From positions 434,001 through 498,000 of the forward strand of contig JASSKH010000012.1 of assembly GCA_031763025.1 (NCBI GenBank): 64,000 bases of DNA, written 5' to 3'. Shown piece by piece: positions 32,540-45,290 of the stretch. The first letter of the stretch is position 1, and each line of letters opens with the position of its first letter. Source of the DNA: Macrocystis pyrifera (taxonomy: Eukaryota > Sar > Phaeophyceae > Laminariales > Laminariaceae). Under the pieces are notes generated by a model that had not been told where the DNA came from, searched no databases, and was given only the letters and a program-made list of their open reading frames with translations. The position numbers and the translations under genes were made by a program.

Positions 32540-35441
32540 CTACGGCGGCAAGTTTCCCAACGGAACCCTAGAGCTCGACGCGCTGTCCCAGCGATCTACA
32601 TCTAGTTCTGAAGAAGTGCACTCTTCCATCCCGGCTAAACCTGAATACTGCAGCATTTCCAAGCGCTCGTTGTCGGTGAACTCCGTTGACTCGTACACCT
32701 TGTACATCGGTGCTTCAGGCAGGAGCGTCACGCCTTGTACCTGGGGTGGTAGCAGCGACCGCATTGAGCGCAGGAGCGGTGAGTTGGTCGCTATTTCAGT
32801 TTCTATATGTGTACGCTAGAGTGCGACATCCAGCGGGCAACGGGCGCATTGGAGTAAAGTCAGCGCATTATTGCCTTTGACGTACATAGATAATATTTGT
32901 GAGGCTCAACCACTCAGAGCCACGCACACTTGAATTTGTATCAGGGAGGATTTGGCGGGATCTTTGTTTTATATTGCTCTACGTATGGACGATGGGTGCA
33001 AGCCCAGGTTCTGAGAATCAACCCACACAGAGAGAAAGGAAACCAAGGCCAGTACGGGTTCCCGGTATAGAGACGTACCTCAAAAGACTCATCTCGCGAG
33101 GACCTTGCGGCAATAAGACGCCCTGAAGTATGGCCGAACGTGCTCCCGTATCCATCACATGTGCTGGGCATGAAAATCGTCTTAGCCCGCGTGTGATACA
33201 TGGTGAGCTCTCCAAGCGTCGACCTCGACGCTGCCAAAGCATCCGCGCAGAGCATTGCCTGCAGATCAACCTCAACACTGCGGTCCTGTCATTTTATACA
33301 ACAAAAATAAGGGACGGTTGGTCGCTGTTGGTGCATATATGAACTCAGTATATTTGCTCCACTCAGCACGTACGGCCCAATATCCCATACAATCGTCTAA
33401 GGCCTCGGCTAGGATATCAACCTGGATCGTCGGTAAACCTGCGGAAATCAGAAAGGTCACTCACCACATGGATATTGATGTTCGTATTTGGCCACGTCCC
33501 TATGTTCTTCATCATCCTTAGCGCGGGCACCACCGGGTTCTCGTCCCGCTCTTCGGCCCCGTACGTAACAACATCCACTCGATCCCAATGACGATTGTTT
33601 ATCACCCCGATATAGTAGCTGAGCGGTGGCTGTGGCAAAGTGGGTTGTTGCAAATCAGCCAGGCGTAGAAGACAGCGTGAAACCCGTGGACCACGTCTTA
33701 TGTGGTCAAGGGGGGGCGGAAGGTGGGTCTTACAAAGTAGTGCACGGCACAGACGTGCAGTTTTGGCGGGAAATGTACATCCTTATAATTTTGTATGTTG
33801 CGGCAGTTTTTTATTACGAGTGGATGCGTGTTTGAAATTTTGTCACTACGCCTCAAACACAAAGGTAAGAAAAACAATACCTGGAGCTCCCACCGTGACG
33901 TTCCGTAGTATAAGGTCGTACCTTTACTGAAAACTACATGGGGTTTCGTGTCTCCGGTTTTGAAAGACTAGAAAAAAAACGCACACACACGAGCAAGCAC
34001 GGGGCAACTATCGATCAAACGACAACCAGCTGTACAGCGCCGCCGGCGCTGCGCGCCAACAGCCACAAAAAAAGAGAAACCAGCGGAACTGCGCTTGTGG
34101 GCTCTGCCTTGTTCGTGTGCGTTTTGAAAAAGGATTGGAGAGCCATAGCGAGACGAGTGCATCTCGGCAGCCTTGACCCAAACAACCCGTCGGGAGAACA
34201 TCTACAACTCCAGCTGCAGCAACAGTAGCATCTCGCTGTTCGTGGTTTTATTCTTCCTACTCGAAGTCGACTCCAAACGCCAGAATGACATTATACCAGT
34301 ACAGTACGCACGCCTATATAATTGCGTTATGCAGCACAAATGCTGTTGTCGCTGTGTGGTACTACTGTACGAGTACGTCGTACTATTCGTAGACGACATA
34401 GCAGTTGTATTGTATCTGAGCCTGAGCCTCTCTGACCCGGATGTCTTCTCTCTTGTATGTGTCTCTACAGCAAAAACAGTGTAGTAGTGTATTGGAGCCT
34501 GATCCGATGGTTTCTGTCTTATGGCCGAACTATAACCATAACAGTTTTACAGCGCTGAGAAAAAGAGAGTGTCGACGAGACAACATCAACGATTACTACC
34601 ATCGCCTACCATCAAGCAACGCACACAAGCAACGCACACAAGCAACGCACACAAGTTGATGGTAGGTATAAATAAAGTGCCACGCGGGGTTTTAAGAACA
34701 GCTATACTATCTTTTAGAAAGCTTCAACGCGAGCTTTTCGTTTGGGCACCCACGCTTTGCCACACTGTGTCATAGTTAAATTGTCGATTTGCATGCACAG
34801 CCGTTTACAACCATCTCTCTGCCTATGCAACCGCGACGCAAATGTGACGGCGGGTGTTATGGTTTCTGCCGTCGACGCTATCCCCTCGTGCACTGGTCAT
34901 TTCAAAGGAATGAAGCTTGCATGTAAGTTTCTGCCCATACCCCGGCTAAACTAGGGTACGCCTGCAGACGAGAAGTACAACGGACGGTGCCGTTCTTCGC
35001 TTTTCGTTAAGTAGCTGGATACTACCAGCACACACCACGAACGAATATCAGTTGTGCTGCCAAGATGATGTGCATGAGGATACAACTCAACTGAAGAAAA
35101 CGACGATAATCGAATAATGACGTTCCCAACACAAATACTTCTTCGGGTGAAGCACGTCCAATTTGACCCAGGGTTACGTATCACCTGTCCGTAGCTCCCG
35201 TACGCTTGTCCATGTCGAAATACGTCCCCTGATCGTACGTGAATGACGAGGTTGCCAGCTGTCTCGACGTTTGACTCCGATACACGCGAGGGTATCGTCG
35301 AGTGGCCAGAGAAGGAGTCTGGGGGTTTACATACGTCCAAGGATTTGGGGAAATAGTACGTAGCTTCGCACTCCAACAGGCGAATGCTCCTAATACATAG
35401 CGCCAACTCCTTCTGTCGCATGTTCCCGTACGGGCGTCCAC
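32540..35441 (-). CDS. Glycosyltransferase with HxRSGD motif (fucosyltransferase-like), 3' part
   Basis: Four minus-strand exons join in one frame: 35441-35185, 33629-33465, 33285-33079 and 32740-32540 (TAG stop). Introns are 1555, 179 and 338 bp with GT-AG ends (donors ACAG/GTGATA, GTG/GTGAGT, GAG/GTACGT). The protein reads MRQKELALCIRSIRLLE, then NLVIHVRSGDVF, whose His-x-Arg-x-Gly-Asp motif is the nucleotide-sugar site of several fucosyltransferase families. YGQ/PPLSYYIGVI follows across the first splice, then WDRVDVVTYG, then AMLCADALAASRSTLGEL, and a C-terminal ERLEMLQYSGL block. It probably acts in the Golgi on glycans. The 5' end is missing: exon 35441 opens with an acceptor in split-codon phase. 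A possible upstream exon is 40078-39918, also phase-compatible. Confidence 0.75.
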
Positions 35442-35984
35442 CTGGAAATCGTCATGAGGGAACCCAATCGATGACCACCACCCGGGGGACACAAGCGGAC
35501 AGCAAGCAAACGAATCATCAACACCGTGCAAAGGTTGAGGACGGCGGCCAGTCAACCGAGGGGCCTCCCCTTGTTGACTCTGATACTCACAGTGTGGACA
35601 AAAAAGTGGCCGAGAGGGCAACAGGCGACATAATTACAGGTATGCAATTTGCCACCAATGAAATGTCATTTTCCCATGTCGTTAAGGTTATATGCAAGCA
35701 CTACTGGTGCTGACGGATTTTACTTTACTCTATGTTCGTCGGTGTCCCAGAGAGTACGAAAACGATTTATGTTTGATCGTGTACCGTAAAACCACCGCAG
35801 ATATCGCAGCCCCACACTCTGGAGACGGGCCCACAAGCTTTAACTATTTTGTTTTTTTTCCAAGCCGCTGCTACATACCGGTAGCGTTAAAAATGAGCCA
35901 TACACATTCAATACATGAGCAAATAGAAAGGTAACAGTAGATGTAACGAAATCAACAGCACCCATATATTAATGGGTGATGCTG
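35442..35984. other. No gene seen (probable intron of glycosyltransferase gene)
   Basis: Sequence upstream of the first assigned exon. No minus-strand exon with fitting phase and splice sites could be picked out. Confidence 0.35.
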
Positions 35985-36400
35985 TTTGCGACACCGGTGT
36001 CGTAATTTCTTATTTGCGACACCGCGTCACGTTCGCGGCGCATACCTCAGATTGCCTCCGCAAAGCCAGGGATGCGTTGGCATGGTGCAGGGCCATCATT
36101 GAAGCTATCGCATGGCCGAAACGGGCCAGGACGTGGGAAGACATCTGGCATCCTGGTGCACCCGCAAAGCGTTCATATCGGTGTCGCAAATAAGCCTTAT
36201 TTGCGACACGCGTGTCGCAAATACCGTGTTTGCGACACCGCGACGTGGTTGCCGCACACGCTCCGGATTGGCAAAGCGCTACCAGTAGAGTCTCTGCATG
36301 GTGTGGGGCTACCATTGAAGCTATCGTGTAGCCAAAACGGGGAAGTACTCGAGGAGATATGGGGTATCCTAGTACACCCGCACAATATTCAACGTGGCTC
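35985..36400 (+). repeat. Two palindrome-bounded repeat modules (direct orientation)
   Basis: Two related units of about 200 bp are delimited by GTGTCGCAAATA boxes in alternating orientation. The units share the blocks CCATTGAAGCTATCG and ACGGGSNAG. At the junction, GTGTCGCAAATAAG and its complement form a 29-base hairpin (36181-36209), immediately overlapped by a perfect 26-bp palindrome (36198-36223). Copies in reverse orientation occur at 37800-38400. They look like small inverted-repeat elements inserted side by side. Confidence 0.75.
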
Positions 36401-37799
36401 CTCTACATGCAACAGAGTAAACACACAAACACGATAGGCTAGGAGTGCGAAAACTATACATAACCGATCAGACTGCCTCGCCGACCATAGCATCCAAAAC
36501 AATCGGGAATTGACTGCGTAGCCGGACAAGGAGACTACGCATGATTTGAGTGGGGCAGGTCAGTGCGCACAATCTGATGGTATTGCAGGATGTTGGTGAG
36601 TCCTCCATAATGGTTGGGGCTCTCTCTGCAAACATTCTGCTCAAACTTATGGAAAAAAAACTCCAACCCGCGCACCAGTGCGTACAACATAGAACAGCAC
36701 GGTGGGAACTCTACACAATACTCCAGGGCATCGAAGGACACCTTGCAAGCAGGCTACGAAGTCCACGACCTTCTACACGCGGTACACATACCGATTTCTT
36801 CGTCACCACGAACAAGGCGGCTAACTCCTCTGCCGCTTACATTAAACTCACGCAGTCCGCTTTAGGTTTATATTGTATGTTTCACAACCGTTGGAGATAA
36901 ACACCGGGAATCCGTTTACAAACGACGTGCTACGCTTGTGCCCTAAATTGGACTATTAATGGTATATGTCAATACTACAGCAGTGCGGACATTGTGGACT
37001 GCTGTTGGTGCAACAACAAGCACGATTATGTGTCGGAAAGAACGCGCACAACGAACATGACGCATAGCTAGGCAAGCTGCAGCATGGCCGCTCTCTGTGC
37101 ATCTATGGGGTGTGTTCGTTGCTTTGACTCATCCGAAAAAAACTGTGCACAGCGTTTCGAAAGTTTGTTCAGTTCTGTGCGGCAGAACGATAGGCGTTGG
37201 TAAACGCCTGAGGGATAGGCGCTTTTACACGGCTGTTCAAGGGCAATTAAACAACCACATTGGTGGGTGATGATGGTTGCACGGAACGAATTCCGATTTT
37301 ACTGCGGCACTATGTTACTGCTGTAGATGACATACACCCACCTATTTCGATAGCATCCACAGACAAGTGCAAAAACCATATACAAAGCGCCGGGTGCCAA
37401 AACATCTGGGCCCTTCACTTGTGCCCATGTTAATAGAGGCGTAAACAGAGCACCCGGCGCTTCGAACGATACCAGCGCTCTCAATTATAGTACGTACGAC
37501 TTAATAGAACACGGCGCGGCAACATAACCAAGTTAATTTCAAATCCATTGATTCACGATGACGTGGCTAACGATCGATGACCCGTGGAAACATGCTGTAC
37601 AGTGGTATAGTCGGAGCTCATGCTATAAATAAGCCACCGTGGTTGTCCTGGTCTAAACGGGGCGCGCGCGACGAACGTCGTGCGATGTCGTCAATCCGAC
37701 TTTACGACACCAGTCTGACTATTCTGATGGTGCACCAGGATTACCAGGATACCACACAAAGCAGTATCTACTACTGAAATAGCCCGTTCTGGATACCCG
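36401..37799. other. Spacer between inverted repeat blocks
   Basis: A 116-codon plus frame (36550-36900) and an 83-codon frame overlapping it are open. No motif, splice series or RNA gene was identified. Confidence 0.35.
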
Positions 37800-38400
37800 C
37801 CAAATAAGGCTTATTTGCGACATCAGCCTGGGTGTAGTAGGATGCTCCATATCTCCTCGAGTACTGGCCCGTTTGGGCTACACGATAGCTTCAATGGTTG
37901 ACCTACACCATGCTGAGACTCTACTGGTAGTACGTCGCTGATCCGGAGCGTGTGCGGCAACCACGGCGCGGTGTCGCAAATACTGTATTTGCAACGGCCA
38001 GAAGGTTCCGCGGGTGTCGTACCAGGATACCCCATATCTTCTCGAGTGCTGGCCCGTTTTGGCTACACGATGGCCTCAATGGTAGCCTATGCCATGCTGA
38101 GACTCTACTGATAGCGCTTTGCCGATCCGGAGCGTGTGCGGCAACCACGTCGCGAGGTCGCAAATACGGTGTTTGCGACCACGTGTCGCATATAAGGCTT
38201 ATACGCGACACCGATCTGACCGGTGTTACGAGTGCACCAAGAGGCCAGATATCTCCTCGAGTCCTGGCCCGTTTCGGCAATGAGATAGATTCAATGGTGG
38301 CCCTGCACCATGCCAACACATCCCTGACGGTGCGGAGCCAATCTGAGGTATGCGCCGGGAACGTGACGCGATGTCGCTAATGACAGGGAGTTACGACACC
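37800..38400 (-). repeat. Three palindrome-bounded repeat modules (inverted orientation)
   Basis: Three units show the reverse complement of the 36-kb modules: CGATAGCTTCAATGG, CTCCTCGAGTACTGGCCCGT and TCCGGAGCGTGTGCGGCAAC recur about every 200 bp. GTGTCGCAAATA-type boxes stand between them. Together with 35985-36400 they form a large inverted repeat with a spacer of about 1.4 kb. Confidence 0.75.
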
Positions 38401-38803
38401 GATATCGCATATAGCATTACCCATTTTAAACCGTTTGATTTCAGATATTTCTAACCGAATGTCAGCTCTACTATCCACTGCTTGATTCTTATGCATTTTA
38501 TCGTTGGGATTCGCTAAAGTTTCGTTATAAACTTCACTTTGAACCATCCTGCGAATGATGTTGAACGTTTTTTTCTACGTCGCCGTAATTTCCGTAGTCC
38601 AACATTGACAATTAGATATACTGTGGATACGATATTGATAGCCCTCTGCTCTCAGCGCTCCTCAGCGTTTCTTAGACGCATTTGTTCGCGTTGTTCGTGC
38701 TAGCTCGAGATGAAGTTCACCTCACGGGACGAATCTGCATCATCGTGATCCCCGACCGCGACTGTGTCGGGGGCGGCTTCGGACATACTTGCGCCGTGTT
38801 CTT
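38401..38803. other. No gene seen
   Basis: AT-rich then mixed sequence with no open frame of note on either strand. Confidence 0.4.
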
Positions 38804-38981
38804 GCTGCCGGCTGGCCGGGTGTGAGTACGCCAGCCGTGAGTTGGACCAGTTGAGTGGTCGATGCTTGATTTATGGCAGTCTCCGTGCCCTGGCTGCCGG
38901 TTGGCCGGGTTCGAACACGTCAGCTGTGAGTTGGACCAGTTGAGTGGTCGATACTTGATTTACATCAGTCTCGCGGTCAAA
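38804..38981 (+). repeat. 89-bp tandem duplication
   Basis: GCTGCCGGYTGGCCGGGT starts at 38804 and 38893. Both copies continue with GTGAGTTGGACCAGTTGAG and TGGTCGATRCTTGATTTA. The GTCAGCTGTGAGTT part resembles the dispersed 75-bp family K seen at 44.8, 57.3, 58.1 and 60.6 kb. Confidence 0.75.
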
Positions 38982-39917
38982 TAATTTGGTGGACGCCTAC
39001 CCGTGCCCCGTCAGGCTTACGTTTGTCCCGTAAAACCCTCTTCTCAAATACTGTGGTTCATGGCATTGGCATGTTCACTTTTGCAAGCTACCAGTACGTG
39101 ATTTATCAGTCTCGTGGCCATAGGTTTTGGTTGACGGCCTCCTTTGCCTCGTCAGGCTTACCTTCGACCCGTCAATCCGTCTATGAAAAAATTAAAAGTC
39201 AATAGCAGGGATGTCCATTTATCCTTCGGGCTGATGCCTGATGTTTCCAGTCAATTTCAATTTCGGACAAGCGAGATAATTTGTCCTACTCAAAACTAAA
39301 AAAATGAATTATTACGCGGAACGACCGACTCACTTCTTCGTTTCTTGATTTCGACATCCTCCCCAAAAGAGGTTATATTTATCGTTTGCGGCGAGTTAAC
39401 TTATCTCTGAATGATACATCGACGGCACGCCCATGGTCTTACCTAGAGCCCCCATAGTACAGACCAATCCGCGTTCCATTTCTATTTGTTCTCCCCGAAT
39501 CCGGAAAATAAGTAATATTATATGTGAAACCCGAATCCGGAAAATAAATATTTTGTATCTTACAGCAGTACTAACGGCAAGAATAATAAAAACTTTGTTG
39601 ACCATTGACAGTATAGTAATACAAATAAAAGCCTTTGGAGGGTGTTTCCATAGTACACCCCATAGTAGCGGAGGGATGTGACCAATCGAGACATTACGGA
39701 GAGTATGTGGCGGTGGAACCCATCATCCCGTCCGTAGTCCACGCTCTGTTTGCACCGCATTTGTATTTTATACCAAAAGTGGTCAACCAGAGAGGACGAC
39801 CGTCTCAGCTATAGTGCTGTAGCGCAGACATAGGGATGTAGGGACCGAATTACAGGCTTGCAGCAGCACAAAGGTAAAACAGGAATGGGTAAGCTACTGG
39901 CGATCGAGCTGTTTCAC
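38982..39917. other. No gene seen; short direct repeats
   Basis: CCGAATCCGGAAAATAA occurs twice, near 39497 and 39531. TGATGCCTGATGTTTCCAGT near 39234 recurs near 44407. No coding evidence. Confidence 0.4.
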
Positions 39918-40078
39918 CTTCCCGCGGTGGGTAATCAGCTGAGATGACGATGGAGATGGCCCTTGGCGGTCGCAGTATGAGAGCCAGGTACGGCAGGCGG
40001 AACTTGGTCGCCGGGTGGGAGACTGCTCTATGGAGCGCCATCAGCTTGCCTCCAGGACCGATACAACGGAGGAGACGT
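39918..40078 (-). CDS. Candidate upstream exon, possibly of the glycosyltransferase gene
   Basis: The minus-strand segment is bounded by an AG acceptor (GTATAG) and the donor GGGAAG/GTGAAA. It encodes LRCIGPGGKLMALHRAVSH and PYLALILRPPRAISIVIS, ending with one base of a split codon. That base would complete the first codon of exon 35441 to Gly, giving PPRE-G-GRPYGNM. The link would need a 4.5-kb intron containing the palindromic modules at 36-38 kb. Phase agreement is a one-in-three event, so this is only suggestive. Confidence 0.3.
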
Positions 40079-42192
40079 CTATACACCAGGTGGCTGTTAC
40101 TGTAGTGTCGTCTTGTTGTACAAGAGTGGCGATGAATGCAGAGTATGTACGTCGAGCACTGCTGCTGTAGACTTTTCCTCCGACCTACCATGTACCAGGT
40201 ACTGCTGTACGGACTCTACGTCTTGGTACTCTACTACTTGGGCAGGATTGACCCCTATTTGCCTGCACCTTACAAGCTTCGCTTATTTCTCTGTGCTCGC
40301 ACCTTCCCCCACAGCAGCAGCAGCAGCAGCAGCAGCTGTGTGTTATTGTAGCTATGCCTGGTACTGATGTACAGCTCGAATATGTCACCCGGTACCATTC
40401 TGAACGGAAATATAGGTAGCGTGTACCCGTTAATATGGATACGAAGAAATCCTTATATGTCCGTTCAGAGTGGTATGCAGAGCTACAGCCCTGTAATATT
40501 ACAGCAGTAGTATCAGCAGCTGTAAGAAGAACTGCCTGCGAGGCACCTCTTGGCCTCATCGCTACACGCACCCAGCGATGCACCGGTTTTGACTTGCGCT
40601 GCAGTCAATCCAACTCATATCGTAGATATTGGCACCACACTTGTTGTATATGTACCTACAGCAGCAGCACTGACAGGAGCAGTGATCGGTACCATTTTCG
40701 CGCTGTACGTTATGGCATCAGTCGAACGATGAGTGGCGTTCGAAATCATGTTGAGAGCAATGCGGAGGGGTGGTGCTGCTGGTAGTACTGCTGGCATTGA
40801 CAATGTAACACCTTTTGTTCGTCATTTTCTTTGCATTAACGGCTCTCTTTCACTCTAGAAATAGTGCAGCACCAGGCGGTATGCTGACACCAGAGATAAC
40901 AACTACAGTACGCGACAGAAGTTTATAGCTTCAGGCTCGAAATTTGGACAAAGATAAGGATGTGGCATTATTTACACTGGAAGTTGAGTAGGACACGTCT
41001 CACATGAAAAGAAATAGAGTCTGACCCGAAACAAGAAAATAAGATATTATAAAGTGGTGTCGCATACTTGCAACATACACGTGGTGTTTGTCGTGCAATT
41101 GTCTTGCACGCAGCCGAATACGTTGCCCTCGCAGCGGCGGCGGCGGAAAGGGAGCAGGAGGGCCAACAAATTCGTTGCTTGCTGATGGAGTCAAATTCGC
41201 TAACGGAAGACTACAAACCAACCAGTAGTGAGCAATAGTCGTGCATGAGAGTCGGCGCAAGGAGCAGGCCCGCCGGGTGAGGGTGGTGAGGGTTGTACGT
41301 TCAACCCCATGGCAAGACCCAAGTCCGGACCGCACGCCGTGGTCAAAATGCCAACGGCAAAGTTGCTCGCCTTGGTGGACAGGAAAAGACACCACACCTG
41401 CTCAGCGCGGCGAGTGAGCTGCGTGCGACGGAGATAGAGCAGAGGGAACTCGCCGCGCCGCTGGATTCACTTCCTGGGTGAAACATTCCACGGTGCCGTA
41501 GCTCTCAGCGCTGAACCCACACCCGTCGTACCAGGTGTGGAGGTGGGGCGAGGGGGGGGGAGCGGGCGTGCCCGATGGGTGAATCCCGAACGGCGACGGA
41601 GAGCAAGGGCCCATTGGTGATAACGCGAACGCCGGCGTTTTCCATGAAGAGGGTAGGGAGCAAATAAATCTCGATTCAGGTGAGCAGCACCGCGACTAAG
41701 TAGTCACCGGCACTTCTTTTCGTCGCTGTTTTTGCGCACTTTGTATCAAGCTTTGAGGGTAAACTAGCCGTTTGATTTTACCCCAACCTCTACCTAGTTG
41801 TTCGTGGTGACTGACGCCGCACAACAAATCTGTGAGCTATAAGCCTACCGTTGTGCCTTTTCGTGCCGTGGCATAGCAGCAGGTAGGATACGGCAGGTCG
41901 TGCCGTTTATGCTTCAGAAGTACCCGCGATATGGGTGTAGTTTCTGTTGTACTCGGTGCCGTGTTAAATGTACTATGACTCTTTTTCCCCTGCCATCGCC
42001 GTCGGCCGGAGTTTGCATGCGCCTAGAGGTTTCCATGCGATTCAGTATCCTACTTTTCCACGGCGCCTGCAGTAGTATGCATATCTCAGTATTGGCGAAT
42101 AGCTATTTTTCAAACTTGCGTGCTGAAGATTTCGCGGAGGCGACCCTTCGCCATGAACCTTCGCGGTAGTGGAACAATCCCTCCGCCAGTAG
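40079..42192. other. No firmly assigned gene; scattered exon-like frames
   Basis: (CAG)8 lies near 40313-40336. A hydrophobic frame at 40550-40732 (ALTGAVIGTIFALYVMAS) could be a membrane exon. A frame 41309-41413 starts with ATG in a good context and ends CGA/GTGAGC, a possible first exon, but no partner exon of matching phase was found. Confidence 0.3.
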
Positions 42193-42372
42193 GGCGGGCG
42201 CCAAGACGATGTAGACATAGCACTGGAACGGGACGGGTTACACGTGCCGGAGGATAGCTACAATGGTGCGAAAATGAAGGAGAACGATGTTGTCGCGGAT
42301 GTGGTCGCGGAAAAAAACGTCGCAGTCCCCAGTTTGAGCAACAAGGCCGGCCACCTTGAGGCGTACTGTTGA
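42193..42372 (+). CDS. Candidate terminal exon of an unknown gene
   Basis: After CCAGTAG the frame reads GRQDDVDIALERDGLHVPED, then KMKENDVVADVVAEKNVAV and NKAGHLEAYC before TGA. Third positions are GC-rich (roughly two thirds), as in the better gene models here. No upstream exon was assigned, and an antisense frame overlaps. The product is unrecognised. Confidence 0.25.
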   Translation, partial: GGRQDDVDIALERDGLHVPEDSYNGAKMKENDVVADVVAEKNVAVPSLSNKAGHLEAYC

Positions 42373-44790
42373 AACAGCAAGTGAAACCCAGCTCGTTTTC
42401 GTGTTTAAAGGTTTCGGATGCTTGAGTGAGGGCCTGTGTAACTCCGGTAATTTTCTTGCGGCACTTGGGCTGAATGACACGTCCTTCCCACTTTAGACGT
42501 CTCAAGGGTGGTAATGCAGGCATCACGGCCACATCAACACCGGGGAACCGCTAAGGGCTGTTTGCGCAAAGGGTGCACCCATCAAGACCAACTGCTGCGC
42601 TTTCGTCGGTAGTGGAGACCCCACAAGTACGACTCGTGGCAAATGCTTTGCGTGAATCGCTGATGACCTTCAGTGTGAGCCGATAGTATGCAGAACATCA
42701 AGCTGCCCGAGATCAGGGGGGGGCAGAGGGTAGCTATGCTGTCGCCAATGGCATCCAGACTTTTGCGCGTTTGCCAGGGGATATGAGATGGCAGTGGGGG
42801 CTTAGAAAGACGATCACGATCACTTTTGGCATTAGCACCAAGTTGGAAGGTGCATTAAGTGCTGTGAACCCGACGAGCTTTCCCGGGACTTTTAAGCATC
42901 CGAAGGAGACGAACGAAAATTGGAAATTCAGTGGGGGGTGCGAGTCGCATGCGGCCGAGACAAAATGTGTCAGGCTGGCTGCAATTCTAGCCCACGACGA
43001 TGGCGCACGTCGAGCTCAGGCGACCAGAATAATACTGTTCACATTAAGCCTTGTTGTGCACGATGCGAGCAGCATGTGCACTGTCTGAATATGCTTCAGA
43101 GATAGATCCTGCCACCGCTTGTAGGCGACGGTTTTTACTCCGTCAACGTTGCGAGGATGGTTGTGTTCTTGTGTTGGGCATTCTGGTAATCAACGTATGG
43201 TTCACGTGTCTTGATTTTCCCACAAGAAGTGTAGCATGCTGTGCTTGCAACCTGCATCCGACATATACGGGCGGTGCACAGCTTCTGAGAGCGGAATGCG
43301 TTTTGGATATACGCGAAGAACATATTGGGTTATGTTTCGGGGGGCGGCAAGAGCAGTGAGCGACGAAGAATGTTTCTGCGTGTTGCCCCCAACGAGGACT
43401 CACGAGCGTAATGGAATGCGTTTTGCTTGAGAAACTACTCGATTTAGGTGCAAGAGAAGATACGATGCGCACACCTGTAAGCCCGGTGATGACTTCCCAT
43501 GGGCACGTTCTTCCACCTGCACGTAGTTAATAATTATTGACTTCACCCGGCCGGGTTAGCTGCTTATGCACGGTAAGTAAGCGCTCGTGGAATTATCATA
43601 GGCAAACTGAACCGTTCGCTGCAGAAAAACATCGTCTGACCTATTGAAAAAATCCAGAGGAAAGGTGAGAAGAAAGAAGTGTATCTAATAGATGGAGAAC
43701 ATCAAGTCAAACGTACCCAGCATCTGTGTTGTGGACAAGTGTAAACAGACCCAAAAACTGTAGTACTCGTATTGTCGGCCAGTGCCAGCAGATACATAGA
43801 GAAAGCGAGTTTGCCTGTTACGTGCCGTAGGCCGTATGCGTTTACAGAAAACAAAGTCAAACTGCAAAAAAAATAGTTCCGCTTCCAAAATAACCAAGAC
43901 CATAGCAGCACTCCGACAGTGACCACTTCGAGATAACTTGTGCAGCGAAAAACGTTCCCCGTGAGCCCACGATCGTCCGCTTCTGCAGATGTCGAGTGTG
44001 TGGAAATCGGTCAGGTACAGCTCTCGCAATCAGTACTACAAAAACACAACTTTAGTTACAGACAGACGGAACCTGTACCCATCGCTATACGAAAAACTTT
44101 TTTTCGCCTATCGGCAAAAAAAGTCTTCGGTCGCTTTGTTCCCTCGTTTTTAGCCCTTCGCGCCATTTAAATTTAATTGCCGGCTCCAGGTAAGACCATG
44201 GGCGTGCAGCCAACTAACTATCATCCACGACTTCCCGGTACCACCAAAGGAAATTATCGTATCAGTCAGGGATTCGTAACCCGCCGCAAAATATAATTAT
44301 AACCTGTTTGGGCAGGAGCTCGAAATGAAAAAATATATGTATGTAATATTTTGTTCATTTTGGGGGAGGAGAGATTGTGCCCTCTCCCACGAGCTTGGTC
44401 GGACTGATGCCTGATGTTTCCAGTTAGTTCGGGCACGCGGAAAAACAGAGCCTCTCTACGTAACGCAAGCTGCAAAAAAAAAACAGTATGAACGAGAACG
44501 TGTGCCGCTCGCGCAGTGCCCAGACGGGGCGCGCTACTCTGCCGTGCTCGTCACTTTGTGGTAGTTTCTGTCGTGATTTCTGCTTCTACAGAAGTAGCAC
44601 GATTCTGTGTGTGGTGTGATGAAAAGTTATACCAGGTACGACGAATGTCTTCTGAACAACCGACGTTATTGACGTTATTGTGCATCCTTTTTTTTTCTTT
44701 TGCGCGTGGTCTGCCGCCGGGAAAGGGACAAATCGGCACAGTAATACTACGTTGTAACATGTAGTAATATCAGTGGTAGTATAACCGCAT
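42373..44790. other. No gene assigned
   Basis: A 105-codon plus frame (42771-43088) contains a protein-like stretch (CESHAAETKCVRLAAILAHD) but no splice partner. The rest is short frames on both strands. Confidence 0.3.
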
Positions 44791-44796
44791 TTTTTA

Positions 44797-44892
44797 TAAA
44801 TTTTGAAATACGTCAGCTGTGAGTTCGACTGATTAAATAGTTGATACTCAACTTTGCAAGCTGCGTAATACGCCTCGTCTATATTCCACTTT
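44797..44892 (+). repeat. Dispersed 75-bp repeat, family K
   Basis: The sequence reads TTTTGAAATACGTCAGCTGT, GAGTTCGACTGATTAAATAG, TTGATACTCAACTTTGCAAG. The same string occurs at 57304-57365 (minus), 58083-58145, 60599-60684 and 60687-60790 with small changes. Function unknown. Confidence 0.8.
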
Positions 44893-45129
44893 TACCTAAT
44901 TTTACAAGTATCGTGATAAACCGAGCGCGCGTATTTTATATGTGATTCCTTGTCAAAGATATAGGCCAGCGGCTCCCCTGGATGCTGCCCGGGTCAACAG
45001 GACAATTTAACATAATCATTCTGCGCACTGATACTGTATAACCCGAACAAGGGATATTGATATGATGTTAACATGTTGAAACCTTTGCATTTCACAAATA
45101 TTTATAGATTGATTGAGTGTTGTTGATTT

Positions 45130-45290
45130 GGTTCTAAGTGTGAATAATTCTTCCGGAGATAAGCTGCTGCTGTTCTTGCTACTGCGGTTTTTGTTACTTC
45201 TGTTGTTTTAGTACTATGGTTCTAAGTGTGAATAATGCTGCTGTTCTTGCTGCTGCTGTTTTTGCTACTTCTGTTTTAGTGTCTAGATAT
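45130..45290 (+). repeat. Tandem duplication of about 85-90 bp
   Basis: GGTTCTAAGTGTGAATAAT occurs twice, followed by CTGCTGTTCTTGCTRCTGC and TTTTTGYTACTTCTGTT. Non-coding. Confidence 0.65.

Noticed and set aside
35985..38400. CRISPR-like array
   Set aside because: Modules are about 200 bp, related to each other throughout and bounded by palindromes; there are no short unique spacers.
41309..41413. Possible first exon starting ATGG and ending before GTGAGC
   Set aside because: No downstream exon with acceptor and phase could be joined; antisense frames overlap.
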